The translations under genes were made by a program, and so were the position numbers. A stretch of DNA of 64,000 nucleotides from Tribonema minus (taxonomy: Eukaryota > Sar > Xanthophyceae > Tribonematales > Tribonemataceae): NCBI GenBank assembly GCA_017506865.1, contig JAFCMP010000146.1, positions 372,001 to 436,000 on the forward strand, in the 5' to 3' direction. How positions within the stretch are numbered: the first letter of the stretch is position 1; every line of letters begins with the position of its first letter. Shown piece after piece: positions 31,082 to 43,828 of this stretch. The notes under the pieces are model-generated. The model made no database searches, was not told where the DNA came from, and was given only the letters and a program-made list of their open reading frames with translations.

Positions 31082-33957
31082 ATGGCAGCAGAGTCGGAGC
31101 CGTGGGCCTATGCCAAGCTATGGGGAAAGCACAACGACAGGGAGATTGCCGCCTATGTCACCGCCTTGCCCGCAAAGATTGGCCGCGCCAGCACCAATCA
31201 GACGCCGCAGGAGAAGGGCTTTATAGATCTCGGCAGCGATGCCAAGGTGCGTCAATCAATGCCTCACGGCAGCCTCTGTCGCCAGATCATGTATGCCAAC
31301 AGCATAACGTTGACGTGTCGTGACTTTTCCATCACGTTTATGTTCGTTATGGAACCGAGACCTGTGTTGCGCACCTTGTTTGCTTAGCTTTACACACCAA
31401 GGCCTTAGAACTTCAACTGAGGCCGACTTCAGCAGCAGGCTTTAGAGGCACTTACCTCGAGACAAGGCGCAGCTGAATGCACTGCATTTCGCAGTCCACA
31501 CCTTCCGGATCTACGTGTGGCTGAGCTCGCAATGTGCTGTGCTCATTGCCTGAAAACAGGGTGTCTCTCGGCACCACGCCACCATTGACTGGGTGCCGGA
31601 CCTAAAACGCTACAGGATCAAGTGCTATGGGAAGAATGGCATGGTGGTGGGCGGGAAGTGGAGGGCTGCGGAAGGTTCAGGCGAGTTATCACCAAAATCT
31701 CAGCGCATACGTTGTGCACCCGTTGATTTGTGCACGACAGCAACTCACCAACTAATGAGTGCATCCTGAATGAGTGTATCTGCCAACGGTACAAGGCGGC
31801 GTGGACCGCTGTGTGGGGGGTCCACTGCGGCGGCAGCGCTCCGCTGACCACACGTCCACAGTGCGTCTGCCGCACCGAATCGCTCTGCTGTCAGCCATAC
31901 TTGATGACGACTTCAAGAGATTCAAATACTCTGGTGTTGTCGTGGCCTGCGGCGGGTTTGATGGCTGCTGATGCCAACGGCGCGCTGTTGCAGCTGGCGC
32001 TGCAAGGCGGGCAGTTGAGTGCTGGGATGGCCACTGCAGGTGCGTCGGGGCCACGCGATGGCGCGCCCGCTGCAGTTTGTGTGCACGCTGCTTCTGCGCG
32101 TGACCTACTGAAGCCGCACGGTGCCGGGCAGCAGCAGTGTCAGTGTCGCCTGACGTGACCCCTATGCGATTGATTGATTGGTGCCAGGCTGTCGCATCAG
32201 TTGCTCTTTAGCTGATGTGCAGTGGCGCTGGTGATGATGTCTCTATGCTTTCTTTGCCAAGACGGGACCCCCAGTTGATGACTTTGTACATATGTCCGAT
32301 GCCTGATTGCATACAATTGAACACAAAGCAACAACATTGTTATGCGGTAGGCCCGCCGTGCCATCACCCCAGTCAGGAAGCGAGCTCTCTATTTTGCTGC
32401 AATGATGCCATTAGTGTTTACCGCCACAGAGGTGGTCAGACATTTTACAGGGGAAGTGGACATATTGAGGGTCAAGCATCGGCCTTGCACCCACACGTTC
32501 CCAGTTTCACCAGCACGTCCCAGTTTCACCGGCCACACTGTGAAACCCCTCTACTCCTCCAGTGCGCGCCCCCCAATAGCTTCCCTCCTTTTTCAACTGC
32601 CTCATCGGCTCATGTTGCACCAGCTGACGCCCCCCCCCCCGCTCCTCATCCAGAGCTACTGTCATCCCGCATGGCCATCAAGCTGGGGCCCTGCCTCATG
32701 TATTTCCTGCTGCCGGAGGGCGGCAACCCCCCGCCCGCGGCCCAAACCCCCTCCGACCCCTCGGCGCAGCGCGCCCTGGAGCTGCAGCAGGCGGCCATGG
32801 CTGCGCACCAGGCCCAGCTGGCGCGCCACCAGGCGCTGGCGGCAGCGCAGCAGCAGCCGCCGCCGCCGGCGCAGCCCCGCCACGCTCAGCCGCAACAGCC
32901 GCAACCTCGCCACGCGCAGCCGCAGCAGCCAGCAGCGGCGCCGTCGCCGCAGCTGCCGGACCAGCACGCGGCGGCGGCGGCAGCGGCAGCGGCGGCAGCG
33001 ACAGCGGCGGCGGGGGGGGGGGTGCTGCCGCCGTCGCCGCCGCCGGGGGCGCCGTCGCCGGCGCTGTCGGCGGCGAGCGGCGGCGCTGCGTTGAAGTTGA
33101 AGGCGCCGCCGCCGCGCGCGCTCATGGGCATGTCGTACGTGGAGCTGACGACGGCGGCGTTCGAGTCGCAGGAGCTGCTGCGCACGGTGCAGGAGCGGGG
33201 CGGCCTGACGAGCGCGGAGGTGGTGACGTGGGCGGCGGCGCGGTACCCGCTGGTGAGCGCAAAGCCAGTTGCGCTGTAATTGTAAAGCGTGCACAGGAGA
33301 CTTGTGGTTCTTGCACGTGGGTGGTTCTCACGCGTGTGGGGGGGGGGGGCGGGGGGGAGGGAGTGCGGCGCCGCACCGACACCGCGTGCTGCTGCGTTTG
33401 ACGAGCTGGGGGAAGCTGTGGAAGTGCAAGTCTCCTGCTCGTGCATGTTGTTTGCGCAGTCAGGATTGCCTCGAGTCCTGCCGCTTGGCCCCTGCCAGGT
33501 GGCAGTGGCTCATGAGCTCGTAGATCATGCACCACACGCCTCAGGGCGCCGGCACTATGGCAGGGCGTACAATGCGGCCGCGCAGTACTCCAATGCGACA
33601 CACGGGCGCACACATTGCCGCCTCAGCAAGCACCGTCTCTCAACCCGTCTTGTCTTGCCCCCCCCCACCCCCTCCAGCGAACTGCTCCGATACGACACAC
33701 GCACGCGCTACGCATGCAACGCTGCCAGCCAACAGCGTTGTCCCCCCCCCCCCCCCCCTTAACCCCACACCCCACCGCCCCCCTCTCCCCACAGGCCTTC
33801 AACACGCCCGAGGCGAAGAAGGCGCTCAACACGGGCGTGCAGGGCGTCCTCTCGCGCCGCGCCGACAAGGGCCCCCCAGAGCCCGGCAGGAAGGGCGCGC
33901 GCTGGATGCTGCGCCCCGGCGGCGCCGTCAAGAAGCGCAGGTCGGCAGGCGGCCCCG

Positions 33958-33997
<40 letters not shown>

Positions 33998-34217
33998 ACC
34001 CAAGAGGGCAGCGCTCGATGGTGCGCCTGGTGGCGACATTGGCGGTGGCGGCGGCGGCGGCGGCGGCATGGGCTTCACAGGGATGGGTGGCGGCGATGGC
34101 GGCGGCGCTGGCGGAGGCAGCGGCGCGGACGGCAGCGATGGCGGCAGCGGCGGCGGCAGCGGCGGCGGCGGCGGCGGCGACAGCGGCGATGACATGGCGT
34201 CGCTGGGTGAGGAGTAG
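31082..34217 (+). CDS. FHA-domain nuclear protein with low-complexity linker
   Basis: FHA domains bind phosphothreonine peptides, and proteins of this layout are usually nuclear regulators. Exons: 31082-31246, 31560-31674, 32654-33252, 33795-34217 (433 aa, phases consistent). The FHA domain spans about residues 8-110: GRASTNQ early, the signature SRHHATIDW with R-x-H formed at exon 2, KCYGKNGMVVGG, and the end IKLGPCLMYFLLPEGG. A Gln/Pro/Ala linker follows. Then a possible winged-helix-like region (MSYVELTTAAFESQELLRTV ... KALNTGVQGVLSRR) is split by the last intron. The tail is poly-Gly with an acidic end. The FHA2/Fhl1-type proteins of plants and fungi have a similar FHA end. The donor at 31675 (GTTCAG) is atypical. 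Confidence 0.75.
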
Positions 34218-36934
34218 CATCGGTGGAGCGGTATGGACGACTTTGAGGCCTGTTGAAAGATACGGGGGGGGCGTGCTCAGCGCTGCGCGTACCCTGAGGG
34301 TGGCTGGCGGCATGTGTGGAAATATCAAGTTGGCATCAGCAGCATCAGCAGCAGGTTCAGAAAGGCATGGCGCAGCGTGAAATGGCGTGCCGCAATCGCA
34401 GCATCGCTGCGCCGACGATCACGAGCCTGCAACATACTGCGTTTGCCTACGGCAACAGTAGCCCCGAGGACAGTTCCGTTGGCCTCACGAATGGGTGCGC
34501 TGCGCACACTGCACTGGTGGAGCCCGTGGCGTGCCTCAGTCACTCTGGTCATCAGCTGCAGCTGGGTTGCGCCCCTGTATGGCTGTCGATATTCACCACG
34601 GTGACGCGGTGTGCACTGCAAGTGCCATTGGTTGGTTGCGATGCAGACCACGCCTACTCAGTGGCATGCGGCGATCAGAGAAGGTGCTTCCGTTGCAAGT
34701 GACACAGGTACAAGCAGGCAGTCGGCTTGAATCTCGTCCTCTCAATTGTCTGGTGGTACCGTTGCGTTGTTTCACGTGGGATAGGTGTGCATGATACCTC
34801 AATAGAGTGTGATTTGCACATTGCCTGAATCTGCTGCTCACTGTTTGCTGTGCTTCCCGGTGTCAAATGCGTTGCGTGTTCGCACTGTGCCATGCTCTGC
34901 TTGAAGATGACATGCATGGTTCAAGCTGCCCCCTCTATGCTGTGACTCAACGCCACGCCAGCACATGGCAGATCATTTGTTCCATGCTGCATTTCGTTCG
35001 CTTGGATCGGGCACTGTGCTTTTGTGGTGCCTGAGGTTGTGCCTTGGGTTGCGCCAGTTGTGCTATCACAACCCTTCTCACAAACTGGCAGCTCTTTGAC
35101 AGCTTGAGTCGCTGTGCCACCTGCAGACTTGTCTCACACTCAATTGGCAGAAGTTTGTGGTGGTTGCACTGACTGGTGTTTGGCCTGAAGCAAGTGTCCA
35201 TTTCGTTCCGCCCTGCTTCAACTTCAGCCCCCGTTGGGTCACAGTCAACACAATAAACAGCTCAGTGCATCTCATGACGTCAGTTTGTGATCTCAGTGCA
35301 CCTTGCTGCGCACTTGCGAGCGCAAAGTAGGGGGCCAGCAACATTGCAGTTGTGTAGGAGGCTGCAAGTGTCACAGTATGTTGGCGGCTGCAGGCTGATG
35401 TCACCGAAGTCATCACCATTGCAGCTGCAGCAAACGTTGCTAGCATCAGCAGCGTGCATCCGCTGCAGCGGCTTGCCTTTTCACTTGGAACGGTACTTGT
35501 GCCCATTTGACATGCAGGAGCAATGCAGCAAGCATATGGAAGACACCACGCCCATGAACACTGACAAGTGTGTCAACACCTCAGTAAGTCCAGAATGAGC
35601 TGAGGTGGTCAGTGGTAGGAAATACATGGCAGATGTGTCACTGACATACTTGCGCGAAATAGACTCTTTCGTACACCCGAGGTTCTGCCAGGCCAAAATG
35701 TTGTGCACCAGCATCATGAGCGTGACAGCCTCTCTGGCTACTAGTTGGACACATGTGGGCACATGTGCAGCTGTGGCTACTCGTTGGACCTGGGCACAGC
35801 AAGACAGCAGTTACAGCCCCCTTCTACACAACTGGAGCGCCGCGTGGCCAACACCTGGTGTGGCGACGCTGATGTCGGTGCAGCCATGCCGCTGTTGCCA
35901 CCGGCACAGCACGTTGAAGCGCAGGCTCTTGGATGCTTCCTGTGCTGTCAGCTTCAGCACTACAGCAGCGGTGCAAGTGTTGTTCTGATGAAAGTGATTG
36001 CTACACACTGCGAGCAGTTCACAGCTGGCTGGCGCCCGTCTCTCTCAATTGCAACTGGCGTGTTGCCAGTGCACTGCCGTCGGTCACTCTTTGACCTTGC
36101 GGCCATCACAAAAGCGACCCGCCTGGTGGAGCTGCAAGAGGCGGCTGGGGTAGGCTGTGCGCACGCATGCGCCAGGTGCTTGCTGTCCCCACATAACTCG
36201 CCAAGCCGTTGCTGGACTGACCTAGCCTCCTGCACTACTAGTGAAGGAAAGTTTTGCTCTTGAAGTTTTGGCGTTGAGAAATTCAGAAGAGCGAGCTCGA
36301 GCTCGCACAGGAGGACTGCAACAACAGCGGGCAAACGAAAGCGGAGCGCACTCATGACACAGAGAGGGTTGACGCGCTAAAAGCGAGCAGAAAGTTACAC
36401 TGAGACAGGGTTGGGGAGCAGCCTATACGTCGCCGAGGCGAAATTTCGGCCTAGGACGGGAAACAGAGCTGGAGTAATAAGACAGCCGGGCAACGGGGGA
36501 GTCGATCAATACGCTCTCGGCCTCACTTCTGGGGTCTACTGAGTAGGTCATGGGAGGCGATTGGGTAGAATCGCCTGGGGCGCTGGCGATAGCCATCATC
36601 TGCGCGGTGAGCAAGCCACTGCATTACTCCTCCACCCTTGAGCATGTCATGTTTGCATGACCTCGTCCAGTGCTGCTCCTCATGTGTGAAGCGACCAGCA
36701 GCAGTGGTGGTGCTCTTGGTTGCGCCAACGACAACATGATGCCGCCATCTACCAGCTGTTGATACGACGGCCCTGTCGAACATGCTTCTTGCTACAGCGC
36801 TGTTGCAGCCCTGACTTTGTGGTAAACATCTATGAACAGCTTTAACTCCGCCAACCAGAGTGCATCAAAGTTTGTGTTGCTTCATTGATGCGCTTATCTG
36901 ATGTGCTGCCTGCGCGTTGGTGGCACTTTTGTAG
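34218..36934. other. 2.7 kb with no gene recognised; should hold the 5' exon(s) of the TMEM184-like gene
   Basis: I could not place the first coding exon of the downstream gene. The stretch has no convincing domain. A 16-bp perfect palindrome (GCGAGCTCGAGCTCGC) lies at 36291-36306. Confidence 0.5.
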
Positions 36935-39900
36935 GTGGTGGCGTTGGCGTTGTCGGTGTACAACATCTTCAAGCACGCCGTCCACTTCAACTCGCCGCGC
37001 ACGCAAAAATACATCTTCCGCATCCTGGGAGTCATCGTGAGTGCAGATGACATACAGTCACAATGCCTGCCAGAATACACCATTCAGTTCCTGAGCTGCA
37101 GGAACTTGCAGCGCGCAATACGTGGGTACGGGTACTTCTTTTAGTGCTACTGGCGGCTAGCGGCGGCACCGTAGCGCCGTCTGTTGCTCAAGGCATAGCG
37201 GCTAAGGCATGGCAGCAGCCTCTGTGTTGTTGGCTGCTCCTGTCAGCCTTGTTGTTGAGCACAAGTGTGCACAGGGCACTCATGTGTTGGCGCAGTTGTG
37301 TTTGTCACGGCGCACCTGTGATCCATAGTTCCTTACATGTATTGTATTGTAGTGTCTAGCAACTCTCGCCCCCCCGCTTCGTGGCGGCAGCTGCGCACCG
37401 CGCGCTCTTTGTCCGCATGTAGTGTGACGTACTCAGCAGCGGGCGCACGCAGCCCTTGCCAGTCGCCTAACATGGCTTCATTTTTACACTATGTGCTTGT
37501 CGCAGCAACTTATGCTGTAGATGTTCTTGCTGGAATCACATGCCACTTACATACTTTTTCTGACAACTACGCCTTACTCTCACAAAACCCTGCTCAACTG
37601 CCTGAGCACTGCAGCCAGCGTAAGCTCCGTGCCGCTGCACAGCCACAAGTACTACGGGTGTAGCCTCTGCGCGTCGCACCTGCATCAGCGCACCGAGTGC
37701 TGTGATCTCATGCTGTTGCTGATGTTGCGCGGTGAGCGCGAGGCCGTTATCACATGCTTGCTCATGATTGTGCTGTTGTGCGAGTGCTACAGTGTAAGCA
37801 CATAAGGTATCCACACAGCATGCCCCCTCTCATGCCCCTGAACGACACTGGGCTGCTGATGGGTAGCGTCGTGCGAGCGACCCCCCCCCCCCCCCCCCCC
37901 GGCTCCTGCCCACCCACACAAGTCACTCACACGTCCGCGCTCCCCTTGTCTTTCTTTCCGTTACGCTTTTCTGGACACTACCTCATAGCCATGCCCCCCC
38001 CCCCTCCAACCCCAAAAAACACACGTGCCTTGCCTTGCCCCCCCCCCCCCCCCCGTCGCAACAGCCCGTGTACGCCATCTGCTCCTGCGTGAGTGTCATC
38101 GCCCCCGGCGCCGCCGTAGTGGTGCTGACGCTGCGCGACGTGTACGAGGCCTTTGTCGTCTACTCGTTCTTCACGCTCATTCTCGAGTACGCCGGCGGCG
38201 ACTACAACTGCACGGAGCAGATCAAGCACCTGCCGCCCGTGCGCCACCCGCCGCCGCTGTGCTGCCTGCCCGCGGTGCGGCGCGACGCGCACCTGCTGCG
38301 CATGACCAAGCAGGGCGTCGTGCAGTTTGTCGTCGTGAAGCCCGTCATGGCGCTGCTCAGGTATGTAGGGGGGCACTAGTGTATGATGTTGCGTGCAGGG
38401 GCACTGTCTGGTATGTATGGGTATCGATTGTCGTCATGTGCCGCGATGCGCACCTGCTGCGCATGACCAAGCAGGGCGTCGTGCAGTTCGTCGTCGTCAA
38501 GCCTGTCATGGCGCTGCTCAGGTAAGCTTTCGTTTGAATCATTTCTGCAAATAACAGCAACATATGTAAACATTGAGGGTGATGTATGGGCGTGGTCACA
38601 CAATTATAGTGCCATCTGCTTACGCAACCTCCCGTGCTCTTTGTTCCGCACCCACTGCTTCGGCGCCTCTTACAGCCTAGCTGCGCTGGCGGGCGGGCTG
38701 TACTTTGAGCCGGCATTCCAGGCGGTGCTGCTGATAGTCTACAACATCACCTACAGCATGGCGCTGTACTGCCTGCTGCTCTTCTACCTGGCCATTCAGA
38801 CGCTGCTCACACCCTTCCAACCGGTGCAGAAGTTTTTTGCGGTCAAAGGTGAGGGAATTTGACGCAAGTAGATGACCTGTGGCAGCACGACATGGCCGCT
38901 TCACAGTTTAGCAGTTGAGCACAATGTTGAAATTTCATGGCTGTGGCGCACATTGCGCGACACGACAAATCAATTTGTGGGTTTTAACAGCATGGTGATG
39001 GACTCAGACGCAATCATTCGCTGGCAGCAACGCAGCAGCTTCACTGATGCAGTTGACCACAGTGATGAAGTTTCATGGCTGCAATGCAAGGCGCGTGAAA
39101 CTGTAAGCTGCCACTGCAAAGGAGAGCTTACGCCCGGCAAGCTGTCTCTGCTGGAATTGCGAATGTGTGGGATCGTCACATCAGCAAGTACTACACCTGC
39201 GCGGCTGTTGTGTGACAAGTGCCCACAAGCGCAATGTGCCCGACGGAAGCGCAAGCGGGCAGACGGCATGCCGCAAAAGGAAGCTTGCAGCCCGATTGCA
39301 GAGGGCATGCCTGAAAGCTGTGCAAGCGTGCGCTGACATACAGGACTACAGACATTTACATGCACCAGACAGCTGCTCCACCGGCCCTCTGTCTAACCCT
39401 CTCCCGCCCCTGCCTTGTCTCACGTTACCAGCCTTCTGCCTCGTAACACCTGCCTTGTGGTTGCAGCTTCTCGCATTACCGGCTCTCTGCCTCGCATCGC
39501 GTGCACGCATTCATCTGACACGCTCTGTACCCCCCCCCACCCCCTCCCCCTCCTTGCGCGTGCGCCGCAGCCATTGTGTTTGCCACCTTCTGGCAGTCCA
39601 TGCTGGTGTACCTTCTGCCAGGCCTCACCGCGGAGCAGGCGCTGCTGTGGAACAACTTCCTGCTGTGAGTGCCACCCCCTTGCTTGCTGGCTGCAAAGTT
39701 CAGGCACGCGCGAACGCCCTTGGCCACTTTGTACTTCAAGCACTTGATGCCCAAACCCTGTTGCAGTGCCGCTTGTGAGCAGAGCACCGCAGTCATCATT
39801 GCAAAGCGCTTGGTGCGTCGTTTGGCCTGTGCTGTGCTGCACCAGAAACGCTGGCATCGCTCTTTGGTACTGTAGTGGGTCACTCTTTGGTACTGTAGAG

Positions 39901-42900
39901 GGTCACTCAGGTGTTCGAGTCTCCGCAACAGTGCGTCTCGCCACTTTTGCTGCTGACCTCCTTGAGTGCACTTGAGGTTTGTGAAAGTGTACTTGAGGAC
40001 AGTGCACTTGAGGTTCGTGACCATCACTGAGGTTTGAACAGTGCATTGAGGTTTGTGAAAGTGCACTTGAGGTTTGTGACAGTGCACTTGAAGTTCTTGA
40101 AAGTACGCGTACCTCGCTGCCCTGCTCCCTTCAGGTGCGTGGAGTGCGTGCCGTTTGCGCTGCTGCTGAACCACGCGTTCCCCTTCCACGACTTCATGAC
40201 CAACACGGCCGACAAGCGCGTGGCGGACAGCATGCGCACGGTGAGCAGCGCTCAGCGTGCAGCATGCCTCAGTAGGGTTCGAAATGTACCTTGAAGTGTG
40301 GTTTTGTCATTGAGTAAGCGGACACACGTGCGAAGTGTGCCGCAGGCTGACAGTTGAGGAACGTGCACCGTCCGCATGCAGCGTAAAGTGTGCTGCCTGC
40401 CGCATACTCCCAGGCGATTTTCTTGGCGATGCACGTGAAACAGAGTCAGAGTCTCAAGTGCGCAGCGTTCGGAAGTCCAGCTACTCAAGATGATGAGCTC
40501 AGCAGCATCGTGTCGGCTGATCGCAGAGCCCTGTGCCACCACTGCAGACACCTTGCCGCAGGCCTGCTGGTGTGTCGCCGCGCCACTGACTGAGCCATGC
40601 TGCAGCTGCCGCATGCCTCTCCACCACATGCGCATCTGACGCTACAACATGGAACCTCTAATCATTTTTCCGATAGTGGTGATCATGTATGCGCGGTGCT
40701 GTGAACTGCCGCATCCCCTTATGCGCCCCCCTGCTCGTCCCCCCCCCCGCCCTGCGGCAGATGCTCAACGTGGGCGACGTGTTCCAGGATGCGTACCACA
40801 GCTTCATGCCATCGGTGAGTGCTCTTCAGGCTGCTTGAATTGAAGTCATGAATTGAAATCGTATGTTGAAGACTCTGTGTCTTATTGGATCAATGTCTTC
40901 GGTGGCGACGGAATGCCATTGGCAGCCCTGGATGTGCCCCCCACCTCCCCCCTGAATAACGGTCAGCCCTGATTCTGATGCCTGAACACGCGTGCACGTG
41001 TAATCTTGTGTCACTGCTGCCATCACACCATGGCTGCTTGCTGAGAGTTGCTGCCACGTGTGAGCTGTGCATCACGGCCGCGGTCGCGCTGTGGCTGCCC
41101 GCTGAGCACTGCTTGCTGCCATGCCCGACGCTGCGTTGGGCGATGCTGCGCCCGCTCGGTGGCTACTGCGCAAACTTCAATTGCACGGCTCTGCAAAGGC
41201 GAGCGGCACAGAGTTGTGCAGCGTAGAGCGCTGGAAGTGGCCGGCTCTGAGTGGACGAGGGGAGTGCGTGGCATGCTGGATGCGCAATGCCCCCGACAAC
41301 GCACCCAAAGTCTCTCTCTCTCGCACGCACAGACTCACACACACCTACTGCACAGCACAATTGCACCGCGGCACTGCGTGCCCCTACTCAAGCGAAGCGG
41401 CTGGCTGTGGCTCACCACTGCCATCCAGCGCCTGCAGTACGGTAACAAATCATAAACATCAAGCACAGCAGTGTTCGAAGTCCACAAATTCAAATTTGTC
41501 GCTTGTCGCGCACGCTCAGACGAGCGCGCCGCATTACACGCCCCCCGCTTAGCATGAAGCAGGCCGATAAGTTCAACAACAGCGCATCGCTGACACATCG
41601 CTGACACAACACTTCACACAACACTTCACCACACCGCCACCGCCGCTTCCGCGCCGCGCTGCGCTCGTAGTAAGTACCAACCAAGGCAGTGCTCGAGAGC
41701 CACGATCTTGCCGTCCCTCGTGCACGCGCAGACGAGATGCTTGCTCAACAGTATGTTGAGTTCACGACAGCGCGTCGCTGACACAACATTCCACCGCCGC
41801 TGCTGCCGCCGCTTCCGCACGCACAGTATCAAGACTACGTGGTGGGGCGCGACGACCACGACAACCCGCTGATGAGTTGAACAACATAACATCACACCAC
41901 ACCGCCTGACACAACATATCATCACAATGCCGCCGCCGCCGCTGCCGCTTCTGCGCTGCGCTCGCACTACCAAGACTACGTGGTGGCGCGCGACGATCAC
42001 GACAACCCGCTGATGAGTTCACCAACAGCGCATTACTGACACACAACGTAACATCACACCACCACCGCCTGACACAACATAACATCACACCACACCGCCG
42101 CCGCCGCCGCTTCTGCGCTTCGCACGCAGTACCAAGACTACGTGGTGGCGCGCGATGATCACGACAACCCGCTGCAGCAGCCCAAGACGTTCCGCGCGCG
42201 GACGTTCCTGGTGGGCAACCTGGACAGCGAGGCGATGCGGGGGGCGCCGCCGGCGGCGGAGGGGGGCGCGCAGGGGGAGGGGGGGGAGGGGGACAGCGCG
42301 CCAGGTGAACAGTTTGCGTCAGAAGTTGTGAAGTGGTGTGTCATACTGCATGTGTGTGTATCGGCATCTATAGTGCTGAAGCTTCTGGGAGAGTCACGTT
42401 GGATGTGTGTATGCTTCTGGGCTGTGAAGCTCACGAGCGGCGCGCTGTGCTCGTACGCAGACGCAGGCCTGGCCCCCCTTTCCTTCCCCAAATATATATG
42501 GAAACGAACCCAAAGATCGCAGAACTCTAGATGACAAGATGTGGTGCGCCATTAGTGCCTTCCACCAATAGCCGTGGTCGCCGCTGCTGCGGTCACTGGC
42601 CACGAATGAAACATATATTTACTTGGGCAGTATGTATATACTTTTTGTTGGTGGAAGGCACTTGCGGCTAAACATCCCTCATCACCTGGAGCTCTACGAT
42701 CTTCTGATTCGTTTTCATTGCAAACATCAGAATATGGCCAGGCGCGGTGCGCCAGCCCAGCTGCGCGAAACGTCTCCCGCGCCAAGTACGCTTACGCGCC
42801 CACGCCCGGCCGGCACGCCCTGCCCGAGAGCGCGTACCGCACAGCGCGCACACCCCTAACGAATGCTCAGCGCAGTGCCAGCGCCGATTCCCGCGCCGCC

Positions 42901-43828
42901 CAGCTCTCACAAGCTCCCGCGTCGCTGCGTCGCGGTGCGCAGGCGCGCGGGACGGGTCTGGCGGCGTCTGTGATTCAGCTCTTTGCGTAGCTGACACGTC
43001 GCTCCACCTACCGGTATAGCCTGCTGCCGACCCTCCCGCAGACCGTCATCAACGCAGCAGTCACCTCGAGGCTCTCGCATGCCGAATCGCCGCGCATGGC
43101 GCCAGTCCGCACCTCGCCGAGCGCTGACGCGTGCCTCCGCCCGCTGCTGCGCTGCTGCGCTGCTGCTGCTGCTGCTGCCGCTGCATTCGCGTGCCCTGCA
43201 TACGCCGCACAGCGCGCACCCCCCCCCAACGAATGCTCTGTGTAGCGCCAGCGCCGCCTCCCGCGTCGCCAGCTCTCACACGACGCTCGTTCGCGTCGCT
43301 GCGTCGCGGTGCGCAGGCGCGCAGCGCAGCTCCGGCGGCGTCTGTAGTTCAATTGTATGACACATTTACCGGTACAGCCTGCTGCCGACCCTGAATCGCC
43401 GCGCATGGCGCCTGTCCGCACCTCGCCACGCGCTAACACGTGCCTCCGCCTGCTACTGCTGCTGCGCTGCTGCTGCGCGCTGCCGCTGCGTTCGCGTCCG
43501 CATGGCGCCATTCTGCACTGCGCCGACCGCTGACGCGTGCCTGCGCCTACTACTGCGCTGCTGCTGCGTGCTGCTGCGTTCGCGATGTGCAGGCGCGCAG
43601 CACGGGTCCGGCGGCGGCGCGAGCGCGCAGGGCGGCGGTGGCGGCACGCGCGCGCTGCGTGCAGGGGGACATGGCGACAACGACCCTCTGTCGCGGCGCG
43701 AGTCAGGCGGCGACGGGCTGGGCCTTGACGACATGTGGTCCGCGGCGGATGTTGATATCATCGAGCTGTCGGGGCACCGTGCGGCAGGGCTCAGCGGCCC
43801 GAACGGCATCAAGAGCTTCAACATCTGA
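36935..43828 (+). CDS. TMEM184 / organic solute transporter alpha-like membrane protein
   Basis: Seven-helix Ost-alpha/TMEM184/LAZ1 superfamily membrane protein; its transport substrate is not predictable. Exons: 36935-37036, 38065-38360, 38676-38848, 39571-39664, 40135-40240, 40761-40814, 42130-42304, probably one near 42761-42855, and 43593-43828 (TGA). Family landmarks are PRTQKYIFRIL, LRDVYEAFVVYSFFTLILEY, the Cys-rich CTEQ...PPLCCLP, KQGVVQFVVVKPVMAL, LIVYNITYSMALYCLLLFYL, FQPVQKFFAVK and WQSMLVYLLPG. The cytosolic tail holds YQDYVVARDDHD and a Gly/Ala-rich end. Phases agree through 42304. The first Met exon is not identified, and the penultimate exon boundary is uncertain. Several introns carry exon echoes. 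Confidence 0.8.
38278..38525 (+). repeat. Duplicated end of TMEM184-like exon 38065-38360
   Basis: The last ~80 bases of the exon (RRDAHLLRMTKQGVVQFVVV and on to the CAGGTA donor) recur at 38439-38526 with few substitutions, again ending CAGGTAAG. The second copy therefore has an equally good donor and an open frame: an alternative exon end is possible. Confidence 0.85.
39960..40110 (+). repeat. Short tandem repeat GTGCACTTGAGGTT
   Basis: Imperfect copies of a ~30-base unit (GTGCACTTGAGGTTTGTGA) near 39966, 39998, 40026, 40062 and 40080, in a TMEM184-like intron just upstream of exon 40135. Confidence 0.75.
41815..42180 (+). repeat. Three copies of the start of TMEM184-like exon 42130-42304
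   Basis: The acceptor region and first ~45 bases (YQDYVVARDDHDNPL) occur at about 41822-41873, 41968-42013 and 42127-42175. They are separated by repeated GTTCACAACA/CACCACACCGCC intron sequence. Coding sequence is nearly unchanged in all copies. Confidence 0.85.
42495..42725. mobile_element. MITE-like element with ~65-bp terminal inverted repeats, copy 3 (most complete)
   Basis: The left arm (GGAAACGAACCCAAAGATCG ... GTGCCTTCCACCAA) is the inverted counterpart of the right arm (TTGGTGGAAGGCACTTGCGG ... GATTCGTTTTC). The arms enclose an A+T-rich core, with no coding capacity. Related sequences at 8880-9015 and 25556-25630 make it a dispersed family. Confidence 0.65.
42915..43630 (+). repeat. 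Three copies around the start of the last TMEM184-like exon
   Basis: CGTCGCGGTGCGCAGGCGCG-type segments (acceptor plus start of the last exon) lie at about 42928-42975, 43290-43345 and 43565-43620. The intervening sequence (CATGGCGCCnGTCCGCACCT, GTGCCTCCGCC) is also repeated. Confidence 0.75.

Noticed and set aside
32662..33294. Minus-strand Arg-rich open frame over the FHA gene
   Set aside because: It is the complement of the Gln/Pro/Ala linker; composition explains the openness.
33623..34195. Minus-strand Pro-rich open frame over the last FHA exon
   Set aside because: Complement of poly-Gly codons (GGC)n; no independent support.
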